64,000 nt of DNA, from NCBI GenBank assembly GCA_902835305.1, contig CADFMD010000001.1:124001-188000 (forward strand). The letters run 5' to 3'. The notes beneath the pieces were generated by a model. The model was not told where the DNA came from. It saw only the letters and a program-made list of their open reading frames with translations, and did no database searches. This DNA is from Coriobacteriaceae bacterium (GTDB lineage Bacteria; Actinomycetota; Coriobacteriia; Coriobacteriales; Coriobacteriaceae). Below, in pieces: positions 40,653 to 50,786 of this stretch (position 1 is the stretch's first letter; every line of letters starts with the position of its first letter). The position numbers and the translations under genes are program-made.

Positions 40653-41618
40653 ATGGAGCGTGGGATCTTGACACAAGAATATCGGCATGAACCTGTCATG
40701 CTCGGCGAAGTGCTTGAGTCGCTGCGGCTAAAGAGCGGCTCCGTTGTCTGCGATTGCACCCTTGGCGGTGCCGGCCATTCGGTAAAGATGGCCGCGCAGG
40801 TGGGGGAGACGGGTCTTTTGCTCGGCGTCGATCAGGACGACATGGCCCTCGAGGCCGCTGGCGCCCGTCTGGACCGCGAGGTTCCCGGCGTTCCGCACCA
40901 GCTGCTGAAGGGCAACTTCGGCGACTTGGACGAGCTGCTTTGCTCGGCCGAGGTGCCCGGGGTCGATGGCTTCCTGTTCGATTTGGGCGTTTCGTCACCG
41001 CAACTCGATATCCCTGGCAGGGGCTTTTCGTATAACGAGGACGCCCCATTGGACATGCGGATGGATCCGGGTAATAACACCTTAAACGCAGCTGAGGTCA
41101 TCAACACCTATAACGAACACGACCTCGCCCGGATTCTACGCGTCTACGGCGAAGAGAAGTTCGCCTCGCAGATCGCGCGCGAGATCGTGCGCCGCCGCGA
41201 GCAAGAACCGATCGAAACCACCGGCCAATTTGTCGAGATCATCAAGGCGGGTATCCCGGCTGCCGCTCGTCGGCATGGCGGACACCCGGCCAAGAAAAGT
41301 TTCCAGGCCATTCGCATCGAGGTCAATCACGAGCTCGATGTGCTCGAACGAGGGCTTGATGCCGCCACCAGGTGGCTCAACCCGGGCGGACGTATCTGCG
41401 TCATCTCGTATCACTCGCTCGAGGACCGTATCGTAAAGAACCACTTTAAGGAGATGAGCCAGGGGTGCACGTGTCCGCCGGAGATTCCGGTGTGCGTGTG
41501 CGGCAACGTGCCGATACTCAAGGTCATCACCCGCAAACCCTTGGTTGCCCAGCCTGATGAGGTTGAGCGCAACCCTCGGGCGAGATCAGCCAAAATCCGC
41601 GTGGCGCAGCGTCTGTAG
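40653..41618 (+). CDS. rsmH: 16S rRNA m4C1402 methyltransferase RsmH
   Basis: A 321-residue SAM-dependent enzyme (MraW). Motifs: YRHEPVMLGEVLESL, CTLGGAGHSVKMA, DGFLFDLGVSSPQLD, GFSYNEDAPLDMRMD and ISYHSLEDRIVKNHFKEM. It methylates N4 of C1402 in the decoding centre. The ATG at 40653 is used; a TTG at 40668 (five codons in) has the better placed GGAG and is a real alternative. Confidence 0.95.
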   Translation: MERGILTQEYRHEPVMLGEVLESLRLKSGSVVCDCTLGGAGHSVKMAAQVGETGLLLGVDQDDMALEAAGARLDREVPGVPHQLLKGNFGDLDELLCSAEVPGVDGFLFDLGVSSPQLDIPGRGFSYNEDAPLDMRMDPGNNTLNAAEVINTYNEHDLARILRVYGEEKFASQIAREIVRRREQEPIETTGQFVEIIKAGIPAAARRHGGHPAKKSFQAIRIEVNHELDVLERGLDAATRWLNPGGRICVISYHSLEDRIVKNHFKEMSQGCTCPPEIPVCVCGNVPILKVITRKPLVAQPDEVERNPRARSAKIRVAQRL

Positions 41619-41708
41619 GCGCGACCGCGCGATATTGGACCTCCCGCTCGCACCATAAACGAAGCTTAAACACACTACCAACGTACTCGGGATGGGAGGC
41701 GGCATATC

Positions 41709-42179
41709 ATGGGCTACAACACTTCAAGCGCAGCACTCGCCTATGATATGAACGCCATGCCCGCCTATCGTGAGACGCCGCAGGCCCCCGTTGCTCCCCG
41801 TGAGCAGCGCACGCCGCGCTTTGATGTCTACACGGGCGCGGGCCGTCAGGCAAACCAGGCGGTAAGCCCGGTTTTCATGAGCGTTCTTAAAACGTTTTGC
41901 ATCATTGCGGCTATCTTCATGACGATCGGCGTCGCCCGCGTGGCGCTCGCCGGCGTTACGGCCCAGGTGCTCAACAGCAACGCCGAGCTTACCAACACGC
42001 TCGAAAAAGCGACCGATGAGAGCTCCGACCTGGAGGTCATGCATTCGGTCTATGGCGCCGACACGCGCATTCGCGACCTTGCGGGCGCTTATGGCATGGT
42101 GGAGCCCAGCGAGAGCGTTACACTTGACTTTTCGCAGGATGCAGCCGCGGGCGCCAACGCGACCGCGACCGCTCAGTAG
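41709..42179 (+). CDS. FtsL-like division protein
   Basis: A 156-residue bitopic protein at the ftsL place of the cluster. N-terminal 55 residues are cytoplasmic and Pro/Arg-rich, one membrane helix spans about 58-80, and a short coiled-coil (LNSNAELTNTLEKATDESSDLEV) follows outside. The C-terminus is low-complexity. FtsL proteins share little sequence; position and topology carry the call. AGGCGGC precedes the start. Confidence 0.75.
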   Translation: MGYNTSSAALAYDMNAMPAYRETPQAPVAPREQRTPRFDVYTGAGRQANQAVSPVFMSVLKTFCIIAAIFMTIGVARVALAGVTAQVLNSNAELTNTLEKATDESSDLEVMHSVYGADTRIRDLAGAYGMVEPSESVTLDFSQDAAAGANATATAQ

Positions 42180-42196
42180 CAAGACGGTAGCTGAGT

Positions 42197-44062
42197 ATGA
42201 CAAATGACTATCGCCGCGGTTCCGATGGGGGCCGCGGTTCTGGACGTCCCTCGTCGCGGGGACGTTCTGGTTATCAAGGAACGGGTCGGCAATCTTACAA
42301 CGCCGGGCAGTCCCGTGGCAACGACCCGGCGTCGCGACTTCGCGGCTCGGGCGGCCCTCAAGTGCATAACACCAGGTCGCGCAAGAGTTCGTCGACCGAA
42401 TGGCTCACAGGCACGCCTCTGCCTCGCCGCAAAGCCGTCATGGGCTTCATTGGGCTTGGCTTGGGCTTGGGCGTCTTTCGCCTTGCCGGCTATCAAATTG
42501 TCGAAGCCGATAAACTGCGCGAGCGTGCCGATGCGCGCCGCCTGCTTGCGCAGACCCTCTATGCCAAACGTGGCACCATCTACGACCGCAACGGTAACGT
42601 GCTGGCGTCGTCGGTCGAATGTCGCAACATCGCCGTGAACCCCCAGCTTGTCGAGGATGTTGACAAGACGGTGTCGGCGCTGGTCAAGGCAACTGGAATC
42701 GATAAAAAGACCTGCCGCAAGCTCGTTGAGTCCGATGGAACCTGGGTGTATATCAAGCGCCAGGTGGACGAAGACGACGCTGCGGCGCTGGAGAAGAAGA
42801 ACCTGCCCGGCGTGCTTTTTGAGCAGGCCATGAAGCGCGTGTATCCATACGGCAATCTGGCATCGCAGGTGCTGGGTGTAGTGAACGTAGACAACGACGG
42901 CTTGACGGGTCTCGAAAAGCAATACAACAAGCTTCTGACCGGCACGAACGGTTCTCTCGTACGCGAGCGCGCGAGGGACGGCAGCTATATCGCGGGCGGT
43001 GCCTATAAAAAGGTGGCTGCGGTCGACGGCGTTGATCTCGTGACGACGCTCGACGTCAATATCCAGCGTGCGGCCGAGGATGCCCTGGCAGAGGCTGTCG
43101 AGAAGACAAAGGCCAAGAACGGCTCGGCGCTGGTCACCGATCCTACGACAGGCGAGATCTTGGCAGCCTGCTCGTATCCGACCTACGACCAGACCAATTT
43201 GGAAAACGCCAAGACCGAGGATATGAACCTGCGCCTGGTCACCGACGCCTACGAGCCCGGCTCGGTCTTTAAGACGCTCGTGGCGGGCGCCGGCTTCGAC
43301 TTGGGTGTCGTGCGGTCGAGTACGTCGTTTGAGGTGCCGGCGAGCATCAAGGTGGGCGACGATACCGTCACCGATGCCGACAAGCGCGACTACGCCATGA
43401 CCATGGATGTGCGCGAGATGATGCGCCGTTCGTCCAACGTGGGATTTGTCCTGGTGGGGCGCAAGATCGGTGCCAACGACTTTGCCGCCTATGTGGACAA
43501 GTGGGGCATCGGTCACAGCTCTGGTGTCGATTTTCCGGGCGAGAGCCTGGGCATCGTCAAGGAGCGTGACCAGTATGACGGCGCCACGCTGGGCTCGATG
43601 AGCTTTGGACAGGCGCTGTCTGTCTCACCGATTGAGATCGCACGTGCCGTGGGCGGCATCGCCAACGGCGGCGTGATGATGACCCCGCACTTCTATAAGT
43701 CCAGCAAAGGCGACGAGAAGGACTGGGGCGAAGGCGAGCGCGCGATTTCGGAGGACGCCGCATCCCAGGTGACATCGTGCATGCAGACGGTCGTGTCGGA
43801 GGGAACGGGCGTTGGCGGCGCGGTTGACGGCTATGACGTGGCGGGTAAGACCGGTACGGCCGAACGTGCCGACGAGAACGGCGGCTACCTCAAGGAGAAC
43901 TACATGTCGTCCTTTATGGGCTTTGCACCGGCACAATCGCCCAAGGTGCTGTGCTATATCACGCTCGACGGAACGCCGAGCGGCTCAGATGCCGCTGCGG
44001 TGCCGTTCCAGTCCATTATGGCCAACGCGCTCGACGTGCTGGGTATCCCACACACGAAGTAG
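42197..44062 (+). CDS. Class B penicillin-binding protein (FtsI/PBP2-like)
   Basis: A 621-residue transpeptidase for septal peptidoglycan. A disordered, Arg/Gly-rich cytoplasmic head (about 70 residues) precedes the single membrane anchor; then the dimerisation domain (AKRGTIYDRNGNVLASS) and the transpeptidase domain with SVFK (Ser near 356), SSN (near 412) and KTG (near 550). The extended basic head resembles other actinobacterial division PBPs. murE, normally next, is absent. Confidence 0.93.
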   Translation: MTNDYRRGSDGGRGSGRPSSRGRSGYQGTGRQSYNAGQSRGNDPASRLRGSGGPQVHNTRSRKSSSTEWLTGTPLPRRKAVMGFIGLGLGLGVFRLAGYQIVEADKLRERADARRLLAQTLYAKRGTIYDRNGNVLASSVECRNIAVNPQLVEDVDKTVSALVKATGIDKKTCRKLVESDGTWVYIKRQVDEDDAAALEKKNLPGVLFEQAMKRVYPYGNLASQVLGVVNVDNDGLTGLEKQYNKLLTGTNGSLVRERARDGSYIAGGAYKKVAAVDGVDLVTTLDVNIQRAAEDALAEAVEKTKAKNGSALVTDPTTGEILAACSYPTYDQTNLENAKTEDMNLRLVTDAYEPGSVFKTLVAGAGFDLGVVRSSTSFEVPASIKVGDDTVTDADKRDYAMTMDVREMMRRSSNVGFVLVGRKIGANDFAAYVDKWGIGHSSGVDFPGESLGIVKERDQYDGATLGSMSFGQALSVSPIEIARAVGGIANGGVMMTPHFYKSSKGDEKDWGEGERAISEDAASQVTSCMQTVVSEGTGVGGAVDGYDVAGKTGTAERADENGGYLKENYMSSFMGFAPAQSPKVLCYITLDGTPSGSDAAAVPFQSIMANALDVLGIPHTK

Positions 44063-44190
44063 GGGGTTACAATCTTTGGGGCGTGGTTTGTTGTCCCATA
44101 TGAGGGGTGTTCACATGCCCTGCACCACGCATGCGCGGCGCTGGGATACAATACGCCGATAGCATTATTTAGGTTTACAGGGGAGCTGCA

Positions 44191-45615
44191 ATGATAGAGA
44201 TCGCCGTCAACAACCTCGTGGCCGCAACAGGGGCCCGAACCGTGACGGGAGAAGTCGATCGGGTATGCCGCGGGTGCGTTATCGACTCGCGCCAGGTCGA
44301 GGAGGGAACGATTTTCGTCGCCTTTCCCGGTGAAAACGTCGACGGCAATGATTTTGCTTCCCGTGCCGTCCAGTCGGGTGCCGGCGCCGTCGTGATGACG
44401 CGCGAGCCCGATGCCGAGTTGGTCTCGCTGGCGCAGGACAAGGGCTGTGCCATCCTGCTGACCGATGATCCCGAGGAGTTTCTGCTGCGTTTGGCGCACG
44501 CGTATCGCCTGGAGCTTGGCTGCCTGGTCGTTGGCATTACCGGTTCCATCGGCAAGACGACGACCAAGGACGTGCTCGCCGCTGTTCTCGCCAAGCGCTA
44601 TCGTGTCTGGGCCACCAAGGGCAATTTTAATAACCTGATCGGCATGCCGCTCACGGTGCTTTCCGCTCCGGCCGATACCGAGGTCCTGGTGCTCGAGATG
44701 GGCATGAACCATTTCCACGAGATCGAGCGCCTGTCCCAGTCCGCCAATCCCAACCTTGCCATCGTGAGCAAGATTGGCACCTCTCATATCGGTATTTTGG
44801 GCAGCCGCGAGAACATCGCCCGCGCTAAGGCCGAGATTGTCCAGGGCATGTGCGCCGCCGGCGACTATTTGCCGCTGCTGGTTTTGGGCGGCGAGGACGA
44901 CTTTACCCCGTTCATCCGCGATACGTTCGCCCAGCCTGCTGGTATCGATGTGATGCTGGCCGGCGTCTCGGATGACGATGAGGTTCGTGCCCGCGACATT
45001 CGTGTTGATGACGAGGGTCGTCCGGTCTTTACGCTCGATTTTGGCCAGGGCGAGACGATCGATACCATGCTTGCCATCCCCGGCGTGCAGTCCGTTCCTA
45101 ATGCCGTTAAGGCTGCCGCGGTTGCCTATCGCCTGGGCGTGACGCCCGAGCAGATCGATGCTGCCTTTAGGGGTCTTACGATCACCGGGCACCGCCAGGA
45201 GATCAAGCGCGCCAAGAGCGGTGCACGCATCATCGACGATTCCTATAACGCCAGCGCCGAATCGATGGCAGCCGGCCTCGATCTGCTGTGCTCGCTTTCA
45301 TGCACGGGGTCTCGCATGGCGATCCTGGGCGAGATGGGCGAGATGGGCGATGAGGCTCCTCGCATGCATGAGCTCGTGGGCGCCTATGCCGCCGCCAAGA
45401 AGCTCGACATGCTGGCGTGCGTGGGTGGTGAGCTGGCCCAGCTTATGGCCGATGCCGCGCGCATGATGGGCATGGACGAGGACCGCATCCAGGTGTTCTC
45501 CGATTATCAGCAGGTGCTCGACCGCATGGGCGGCGCGCTTGAAAAACATGATGTTGTACTGGTCAAGGGTTCCCGCTTTGTTGAGCTCGACCGCTTTGTG
45601 GAAGGTGTGTGCTAG
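44191..45615 (+). CDS. murF: UDP-MurNAc-tripeptide-D-Ala-D-Ala ligase MurF
   Basis: A 474-residue Mur ligase that adds D-Ala-D-Ala to UDP-MurNAc-tripeptide. N-terminal RGCVIDSRQVEEGTIFVAFPGEN is typical of MurF/MurE; P-loop GITGSIGKTTTKD near 115; MGMNHFHEIERL; and YNASAESMAAGLDLL is a MurF-specific segment. The 128 bases upstream contain a -10-like TACAAT but no good -35. Confidence 0.94.
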   Translation: MIEIAVNNLVAATGARTVTGEVDRVCRGCVIDSRQVEEGTIFVAFPGENVDGNDFASRAVQSGAGAVVMTREPDAELVSLAQDKGCAILLTDDPEEFLLRLAHAYRLELGCLVVGITGSIGKTTTKDVLAAVLAKRYRVWATKGNFNNLIGMPLTVLSAPADTEVLVLEMGMNHFHEIERLSQSANPNLAIVSKIGTSHIGILGSRENIARAKAEIVQGMCAAGDYLPLLVLGGEDDFTPFIRDTFAQPAGIDVMLAGVSDDDEVRARDIRVDDEGRPVFTLDFGQGETIDTMLAIPGVQSVPNAVKAAAVAYRLGVTPEQIDAAFRGLTITGHRQEIKRAKSGARIIDDSYNASAESMAAGLDLLCSLSCTGSRMAILGEMGEMGDEAPRMHELVGAYAAAKKLDMLACVGGELAQLMADAARMMGMDEDRIQVFSDYQQVLDRMGGALEKHDVVLVKGSRFVELDRFVEGVC

Positions 45616-45618
45616 CCC

Positions 45619-46638
45619 ATGTTCGGCAATCCCTCGTATCCAACGTATCAGGCTTTTTTGGGGCTTGGCATCGCCGCAGCCATTGCGCTGCTGCTCATGC
45701 CGTGGTGGATTAAGCTGCTCAAGGTCGAGGGTATCGGCCAGCAGGTTCGTGCCGACGGCCCCAAGCGTCATTTGGTTAAGCAGGGAACGCCCACCATGGG
45801 TGGCGTTGTCATCCTCGTCGCGATCTCGCTGACCTGCCTGCTGATGGGCAAGCTCACCACCGAGCTCGTGCTCGTGCTGCTCGCCACGCTGGCGACCGGT
45901 GTGCTGGGCCTGATCGACGACCTGACCTCCGTTACGCATGGGCGCTCGCTCGGTCTGACGCCTCATGCCAAGATGATCGGCCTAACCATTATCTGTGTCA
46001 CCTTTACGGTGCTTGCCGTCAACTGGTGCGGCGTCGCCCCCGAGATTCGTTTTCCCGGTGGGTTGACGATTGACCTTGGCGTGCTTTCGACTACCATCTG
46101 CGGCTATTCGTTCCCGTGGCTCTATATTGTCTTTTGCTGGCTGATGATTGCCGGTCTTTCTAATGCCGTGAACTTGACCGATGGCCTTGACGGTCTTGCT
46201 GGCGGCACCTCCATGATCGCCATGCTCGCCATGGCTGCCATGGCGTTTTTGCACGGAGACGTGAACCTGTCCATCTTCTGCACCGCGTGTGCCGGTGCCT
46301 GCCTGGGCTTTCTGTGGTTCAACTGCTATCCGGCGAGCATCTTTATGGGTGATACCGGCTCGCTTGCTCTGGGTGCCGCGTTTGCCTGTACGTCCATCAT
46401 GACTAACACCGAGGTCGTCTCCCTCATCATCGGTGGCCTGTTTATCGTTGAGACCCTGTCGGTCATGATTCAGGTTGTCTACTTCCACTTTACGCACAAG
46501 CGCGTCTTCCTTATGGCGCCCATCCATCATCATTTCGAAAAGAAGGGTTGGGCCGAGACCAAGGTCGTCATCCGTTTTTGGATTATCGCTGCGGCATTTG
46601 GTGCCGTTGGCCTTGCCCTGTTCTTCCAGTTGGGATAG
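45619..46638 (+). CDS. mraY: Phospho-MurNAc-pentapeptide translocase MraY
   Basis: A 339-residue enzyme with about ten membrane spans that makes lipid I from UDP-MurNAc-pentapeptide and undecaprenyl phosphate. Motifs: KQGTPTMGGVVIL, LIDDLTSVTHGRSLGLTPHAK, NLTDGLDGLAGG and APIHHHFEKKGWAETKVV. Starts three bases after murF. Confidence 0.96.
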   Translation: MFGNPSYPTYQAFLGLGIAAAIALLLMPWWIKLLKVEGIGQQVRADGPKRHLVKQGTPTMGGVVILVAISLTCLLMGKLTTELVLVLLATLATGVLGLIDDLTSVTHGRSLGLTPHAKMIGLTIICVTFTVLAVNWCGVAPEIRFPGGLTIDLGVLSTTICGYSFPWLYIVFCWLMIAGLSNAVNLTDGLDGLAGGTSMIAMLAMAAMAFLHGDVNLSIFCTACAGACLGFLWFNCYPASIFMGDTGSLALGAAFACTSIMTNTEVVSLIIGGLFIVETLSVMIQVVYFHFTHKRVFLMAPIHHHFEKKGWAETKVVIRFWIIAAAFGAVGLALFFQLG

Positions 46639-46647
46639 TGGTCTTTC

Positions 46648-48054
46648 ATGCCTCTTGCTGATGTCTTTAGCCTGCTCGTTTTGGGTCAGGGCAAATCCGG
46701 TCTCGATGTCGCCCGCTGGGCGCTGGCACATCCAGAGCGCGTAAGCGCCGTTACCGTGTATGGCGGCGGCACCTCTGAGCCCAATGACGCCACGCGTGCG
46801 CTCGAGGCTGCCGGTGCGTCGTTTGTCTATGGGACCGAACAGGTCGAGGGCGCCTATGACGTATGCGTGACGTGCCCGGGCATCTCGGAGTTCTCGGGCT
46901 TCTTTAAGGCCGGGCGCGAGCATGCCGCCCAGATTATGGGTGAGCCCGAGTTTGCCTATCGCCTGTCGCCCGATAACTGGATTGCCATCACGGGCACCAA
47001 CGGCAAGACGACCACCACGTCGCTGACCGATTATCTGCTCAAGGCTTCCGGTGAGGCCAGTGTAGCTGTCGGCAACATCGGCGAGCCGCCTATCAACGAG
47101 ATTGACGGCCGAGCCCACAACGAGTGGTTTGTGGCTGAGCTCTCGAGCTATCAGATTGCTACGACCACCGAGCTCCACCCTCGCGTGGCGGTGCTGCTCA
47201 ACATCACTCCCGACCACTTGGGCTGGCATAAGAGCCATAAGAACTATGCGCTTGCCAAGATCAAACTGTTTGACAATATGGTCGATGACGATCTGGTGGT
47301 CGTCGACGTCGAAGACGCCGGCATTCACGAGTTCGATGAGTACATCTACACGCCGGGTCGTCGCATCTGCAAGGTCGCCTTTGACGAGCCAGAGGGTGAG
47401 GATGTCGCCTTTGTGCGCGATGGCAAGATGATCGTGCGCCTGAAGGGCGTCGAGACCCCGCTCATCGCTACATCCGAGCTCAAGATCTCGGGCCATCACA
47501 ATGTTATCAATGCCCTGTGCGCTGCCACGGCTGTCCTGGCCGTCGGTGCCAATCCCGAGGGCATTTGCCGCGGTCTGGCCTCGTTCCAGCCGCTCGAGCA
47601 CCGCGTGGAGCCGTGCGGCGAGATTGACGGAGTGCGCTACGTCAACGATTCCAAGGCGACCAACACCGACGCGGTCGAGAAGGCACTGACGGCATTTCCC
47701 GATGACAACGTGATCTTGCTGCTCGGCGGCCACGATAAGGGCACGCCGCTCACGGACTTCGCGCGCGTCGTTATGGATAACGTGCGCTCGGTCGTCTGCT
47801 TTGGCGATGCGCGCGAGCGCTTTACCGCCGCTATGGACGAGGCCGATGTCGATGGCGATGTGGATATCGCCCAAGCGGATGACCTACGCGATGCCGTGGA
47901 CGTTGCCCGTTCGCTGTCGAGCCGTGGCGACGTGATCTTACTTTCTCCTGCCTGCTCTTCGTTCGATGAGTTCTCGGGCTATGAGGAGCGCGGCCGCGTG
48001 TTTAAGGACTACGTGGCTCAGCTTGCCGCTGCAGCGAAATCGCAAATGGAATAG
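46648..48054 (+). CDS. murD: UDP-MurNAc-L-Ala-D-Glu ligase MurD
   Basis: A 468-residue Mur ligase that adds D-Glu to UDP-MurNAc-L-Ala in the cytosol. N-terminal Rossmann-like segment LVLGQGKSGLDVARWA; P-loop ITGTNGKTTTTS near 113; ELSSYQI; HRVEPCGEIDGVRYVNDSKA and LLLGGHDKGT, then LLSPACSSFDEFSGYEERG, all typical MurD. Confidence 0.96.
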   Translation: MPLADVFSLLVLGQGKSGLDVARWALAHPERVSAVTVYGGGTSEPNDATRALEAAGASFVYGTEQVEGAYDVCVTCPGISEFSGFFKAGREHAAQIMGEPEFAYRLSPDNWIAITGTNGKTTTTSLTDYLLKASGEASVAVGNIGEPPINEIDGRAHNEWFVAELSSYQIATTTELHPRVAVLLNITPDHLGWHKSHKNYALAKIKLFDNMVDDDLVVVDVEDAGIHEFDEYIYTPGRRICKVAFDEPEGEDVAFVRDGKMIVRLKGVETPLIATSELKISGHHNVINALCAATAVLAVGANPEGICRGLASFQPLEHRVEPCGEIDGVRYVNDSKATNTDAVEKALTAFPDDNVILLLGGHDKGTPLTDFARVVMDNVRSVVCFGDARERFTAAMDEADVDGDVDIAQADDLRDAVDVARSLSSRGDVILLSPACSSFDEFSGYEERGRVFKDYVAQLAAAAKSQME

Positions 48055-48063
48055 GGGTTGCCG

Positions 48064-49584
48064 GTGAGAGAGGAGAGCCCCCGACAAGGTATGAGGAGGC
48101 CCGACTCGGACCGTGCTTCCTCGCGGCGCAGCACACCGCGTTCCGGTCGTGGCAGGCAGTCGTTTAGCGAACGCTATATTGCCGGCGTTCCCGCCCGCAT
48201 CATGCGCCCCCGTCTGATATTTATGGCCTGCCTGTTTACTTTGGTGTGCTTTGGTCTGCTGATGGTGTACTCGGCGTCTTCGGTCGAGGCGCTGCACGAG
48301 AATGGCTCGGCGACGTTTTTCCTGGGTCGACAGGCCGCGTTTGCCGTGGTTGGTGTTCTGGCGCTGATTGCCATCGTGCGCGTTTTGCCGGACAGCTGGT
48401 TTGGGGAGGATGTGCTTAGGATCTTCCTTATCGGCATGATAGGGCTACTGTTTCTGGTGTTCTTGGTGGGCAGCGGCAGCCGTGGCGCCACGCGCTGGCT
48501 CAACATCGCCGGTATTCAGTTCCAGCCTTCCGAGTTTTTAAAGCCATTTGCCATTGCGTATTCGGCCATCATGCTTGATCGCTTCTTTTCGCCCGGTGGC
48601 AACATCAACGAATTCCTTCGCAAGATGGGCATCTACCTGGGTATTTCGCTCTTTCTGATCTTTATCCAGCCCGATTTCGGTACTGTCCTGATCATCCTGT
48701 TGACCCTCATGTGCATGGCGTTGTTTGCGGGTCTCGACCCGAGATTTATCATCGGCGTGCTAATCTTCGGCATTCTCGTGATCGTGATTGCACTTGTCGC
48801 AGAGCCGTACCGTATGGTGCGTATTCAGGTTGCCTTGAACCCTTGGGCTGACGAGTATGGTGACGGCTATCAGGCCACGCTTGCCATCATGGCCTTTGCC
48901 TCGGGCGGTCTGTTCGGCCGTGGCATCGGCAACTCAACCATGAAGTACTCGTATCTGCCCGAGGCGCACAATGACTACATCCTGGCCATCATTGGCGAGG
49001 AAGTCGGCTTTGTCGGAACCGTGCTGTTCTTCTTGGTGTTTGCGATGCTGATCTACTCGGCGTTTCGCATTGCCGAGCAGGCGACCGATCGTCGGGGCGC
49101 GCTTATGGCGTCTGGCTCCGCGGTCATTCTCGCGGTGCAGTTTTTGATTAACGCGCTGGGCATCCTCAACGTGTTTCCCATGACGGGCAAACCGTTGCCG
49201 TTTATTAGCTACGGCGGTTCATCGATTATTGTGTCGCTTATGCTTGCCGGTCTGATCCTGCGCGTTTCGTACGAGAGCGCCCGTCGCGATGAGTACGACC
49301 GTCGCCGCGAGAGCTTTGCCGTTATGGATGAGAGTACCGCCGGCGTAGCCCATGTGCGCGGTGAACGACCTTCGCGTAGCGGCTTTACCGTTCTGGATGG
49401 TTCTACATCCGAGCCGGCAGCTCGTCCACGTCCGCGGACGGCTCCGCAAGGTCGTCCTCAGCGCCCCAGCCCTCGCAGCGCGGGCGGCGGATATAATCGA
49501 ATCGATTTGAACTCGGACCCGTCGGCGCGTCTACGCACCGACGACCAGGGACCGCGTGTACGAAGGGACTACCATGACCGATAA
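48064..49584 (+). CDS. ftsW: Lipid II glycosyltransferase FtsW
   Basis: A 506-residue SEDS protein that polymerises septal glycan with the class B PBP. Ten spans with GSRGATRWLNIAGIQFQPSE, and KPLPFISYGGSSIIVSLM near the last spans. Both termini are extended: about 45 basic N-terminal residues and 100 C-terminal residues rich in Arg, Pro and Ser. I prefer the GTG at 48064 with AGGGG upstream; a TTG at 48058 and ATG at 48091 are alternatives. Overlaps murG by 11 bases. Confidence 0.93.
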   Translation: MREESPRQGMRRPDSDRASSRRSTPRSGRGRQSFSERYIAGVPARIMRPRLIFMACLFTLVCFGLLMVYSASSVEALHENGSATFFLGRQAAFAVVGVLALIAIVRVLPDSWFGEDVLRIFLIGMIGLLFLVFLVGSGSRGATRWLNIAGIQFQPSEFLKPFAIAYSAIMLDRFFSPGGNINEFLRKMGIYLGISLFLIFIQPDFGTVLIILLTLMCMALFAGLDPRFIIGVLIFGILVIVIALVAEPYRMVRIQVALNPWADEYGDGYQATLAIMAFASGGLFGRGIGNSTMKYSYLPEAHNDYILAIIGEEVGFVGTVLFFLVFAMLIYSAFRIAEQATDRRGALMASGSAVILAVQFLINALGILNVFPMTGKPLPFISYGGSSIIVSLMLAGLILRVSYESARRDEYDRRRESFAVMDESTAGVAHVRGERPSRSGFTVLDGSTSEPAARPRPRTAPQGRPQRPSPRSAGGGYNRIDLNSDPSARLRTDDQGPRVRRDYHDR

Positions 49585-50689
49585 GATGACCGTTGCTATT
49601 GCAGCCGGCGGCACGGCGGGACACATCAACCCCGCGCTCGCCTTGGCCGAAGAGCTGCGTGATCGTGGCCACCACGTTGTGTTCGTGGGCCAGTCGCGCA
49701 AGCTCGAGGGTCGTCTGGTCCCCGAGGCTGGGTTTGATTTTGTGCCCATTACGGTCACGGGCTTCGACCGCTCCCGTCCTTGGACGGCGCTGACCTCCCT
49801 GTGGCGTGTCAACAAGGCCAAGCGTGCGCTCACCAGTCATTTCTCAAAGGTCGGCAAGCCCGATGCCGCCATCGGTTTTGGTGCCTATGTCGAGGTTCCG
49901 CTGCTGGGGTGGTGCAAGGGCGCAGGCGTTCCGTATCTGCTGCATGAGCAGAACTCTGTTCCGGGCCTGGCCAACAAGATGATGAACTCCCACGCCGCCC
50001 ACGTGTGCATCTCGGTGCCGGCAGCGCGTTCGGTCTTTGAGCGCGAAGGTGACCCTGACCACGTGCTCATGACCGGCAACCCCGTACGTCGCTCGGTGAT
50101 CGAGGGCGATCGCGCTCGCGGCCGCAAGGCACTTGGCGTTCCCGAGGACGCTACGCTGCTGCTCGTCTTTGGCGGTTCACTCGGCGCCCAGCACCTCAAC
50201 GAGCGCGTGGCTTCGCTCAAAAACGAGCTGCTTTCGCGCAAGAACCTCTATGTGTTGCATTCGACGGGTGCCGACGGCTTTGAGGAGACCGAGCGCGCTT
50301 TGGCGCTGACGCTCGAGGAGGCGAAGCGTTACCGCGTCCAGCCTTACATCGACAACATGGGCGACATGCTGGCTGCTGCCGATTTGGTGCTATCGCGTTC
50401 GGGAGCATCGAGCGTGGCCGAGATCGCTGCGCTCGCCGTGCCTTCGGTGCTCGTGCCGTACCCGCATGCGACGGCCGACCACCAAACCACCAATGCCCGT
50501 TATCTGGTCGACGCCGGGGCCGGCGTGCTCTGCGCCGATGCCGATATCGACGGTTCTGCCTTTGCCGATGAGCTGCTGCACCTGGTCGATGACGCGGCGG
50601 CGCGCGACGCCATGCGTCAGGCGGCGCGTGGTCTGGCTCAGGATAGAGCCGCCGCTCTTCTGGCGGATGCAGTAGAGGGTTTGCGTTAG
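49574..50689 (+). CDS. murG: Lipid II synthase MurG
   Basis: A 371-residue GT-B glycosyltransferase adding GlcNAc to lipid I. Motifs: AAGGTAGHINPALALAEEL, IGFGAYVEVPLL, HEQNSVPGLANK, FGGSLGAQHLN and SRSGASSVAEIAAL. ATG at 49574 after AAGGGA and inside the end of ftsW. Confidence 0.96.
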   Translation: MTDKMTVAIAAGGTAGHINPALALAEELRDRGHHVVFVGQSRKLEGRLVPEAGFDFVPITVTGFDRSRPWTALTSLWRVNKAKRALTSHFSKVGKPDAAIGFGAYVEVPLLGWCKGAGVPYLLHEQNSVPGLANKMMNSHAAHVCISVPAARSVFEREGDPDHVLMTGNPVRRSVIEGDRARGRKALGVPEDATLLLVFGGSLGAQHLNERVASLKNELLSRKNLYVLHSTGADGFEETERALALTLEEAKRYRVQPYIDNMGDMLAAADLVLSRSGASSVAEIAALAVPSVLVPYPHATADHQTTNARYLVDAGAGVLCADADIDGSAFADELLHLVDDAAARDAMRQAARGLAQDRAAALLADAVEGLR

Positions 50690-50786
50690 TTAGACGGGAT
50701 ATCTTCGGTCGCCCTCGCGCTGATGCGGTAGGTGCGGTACAGTTAACGGGTTACAGGCAGTGTTTACGCAAGGAGTACACGAGCAC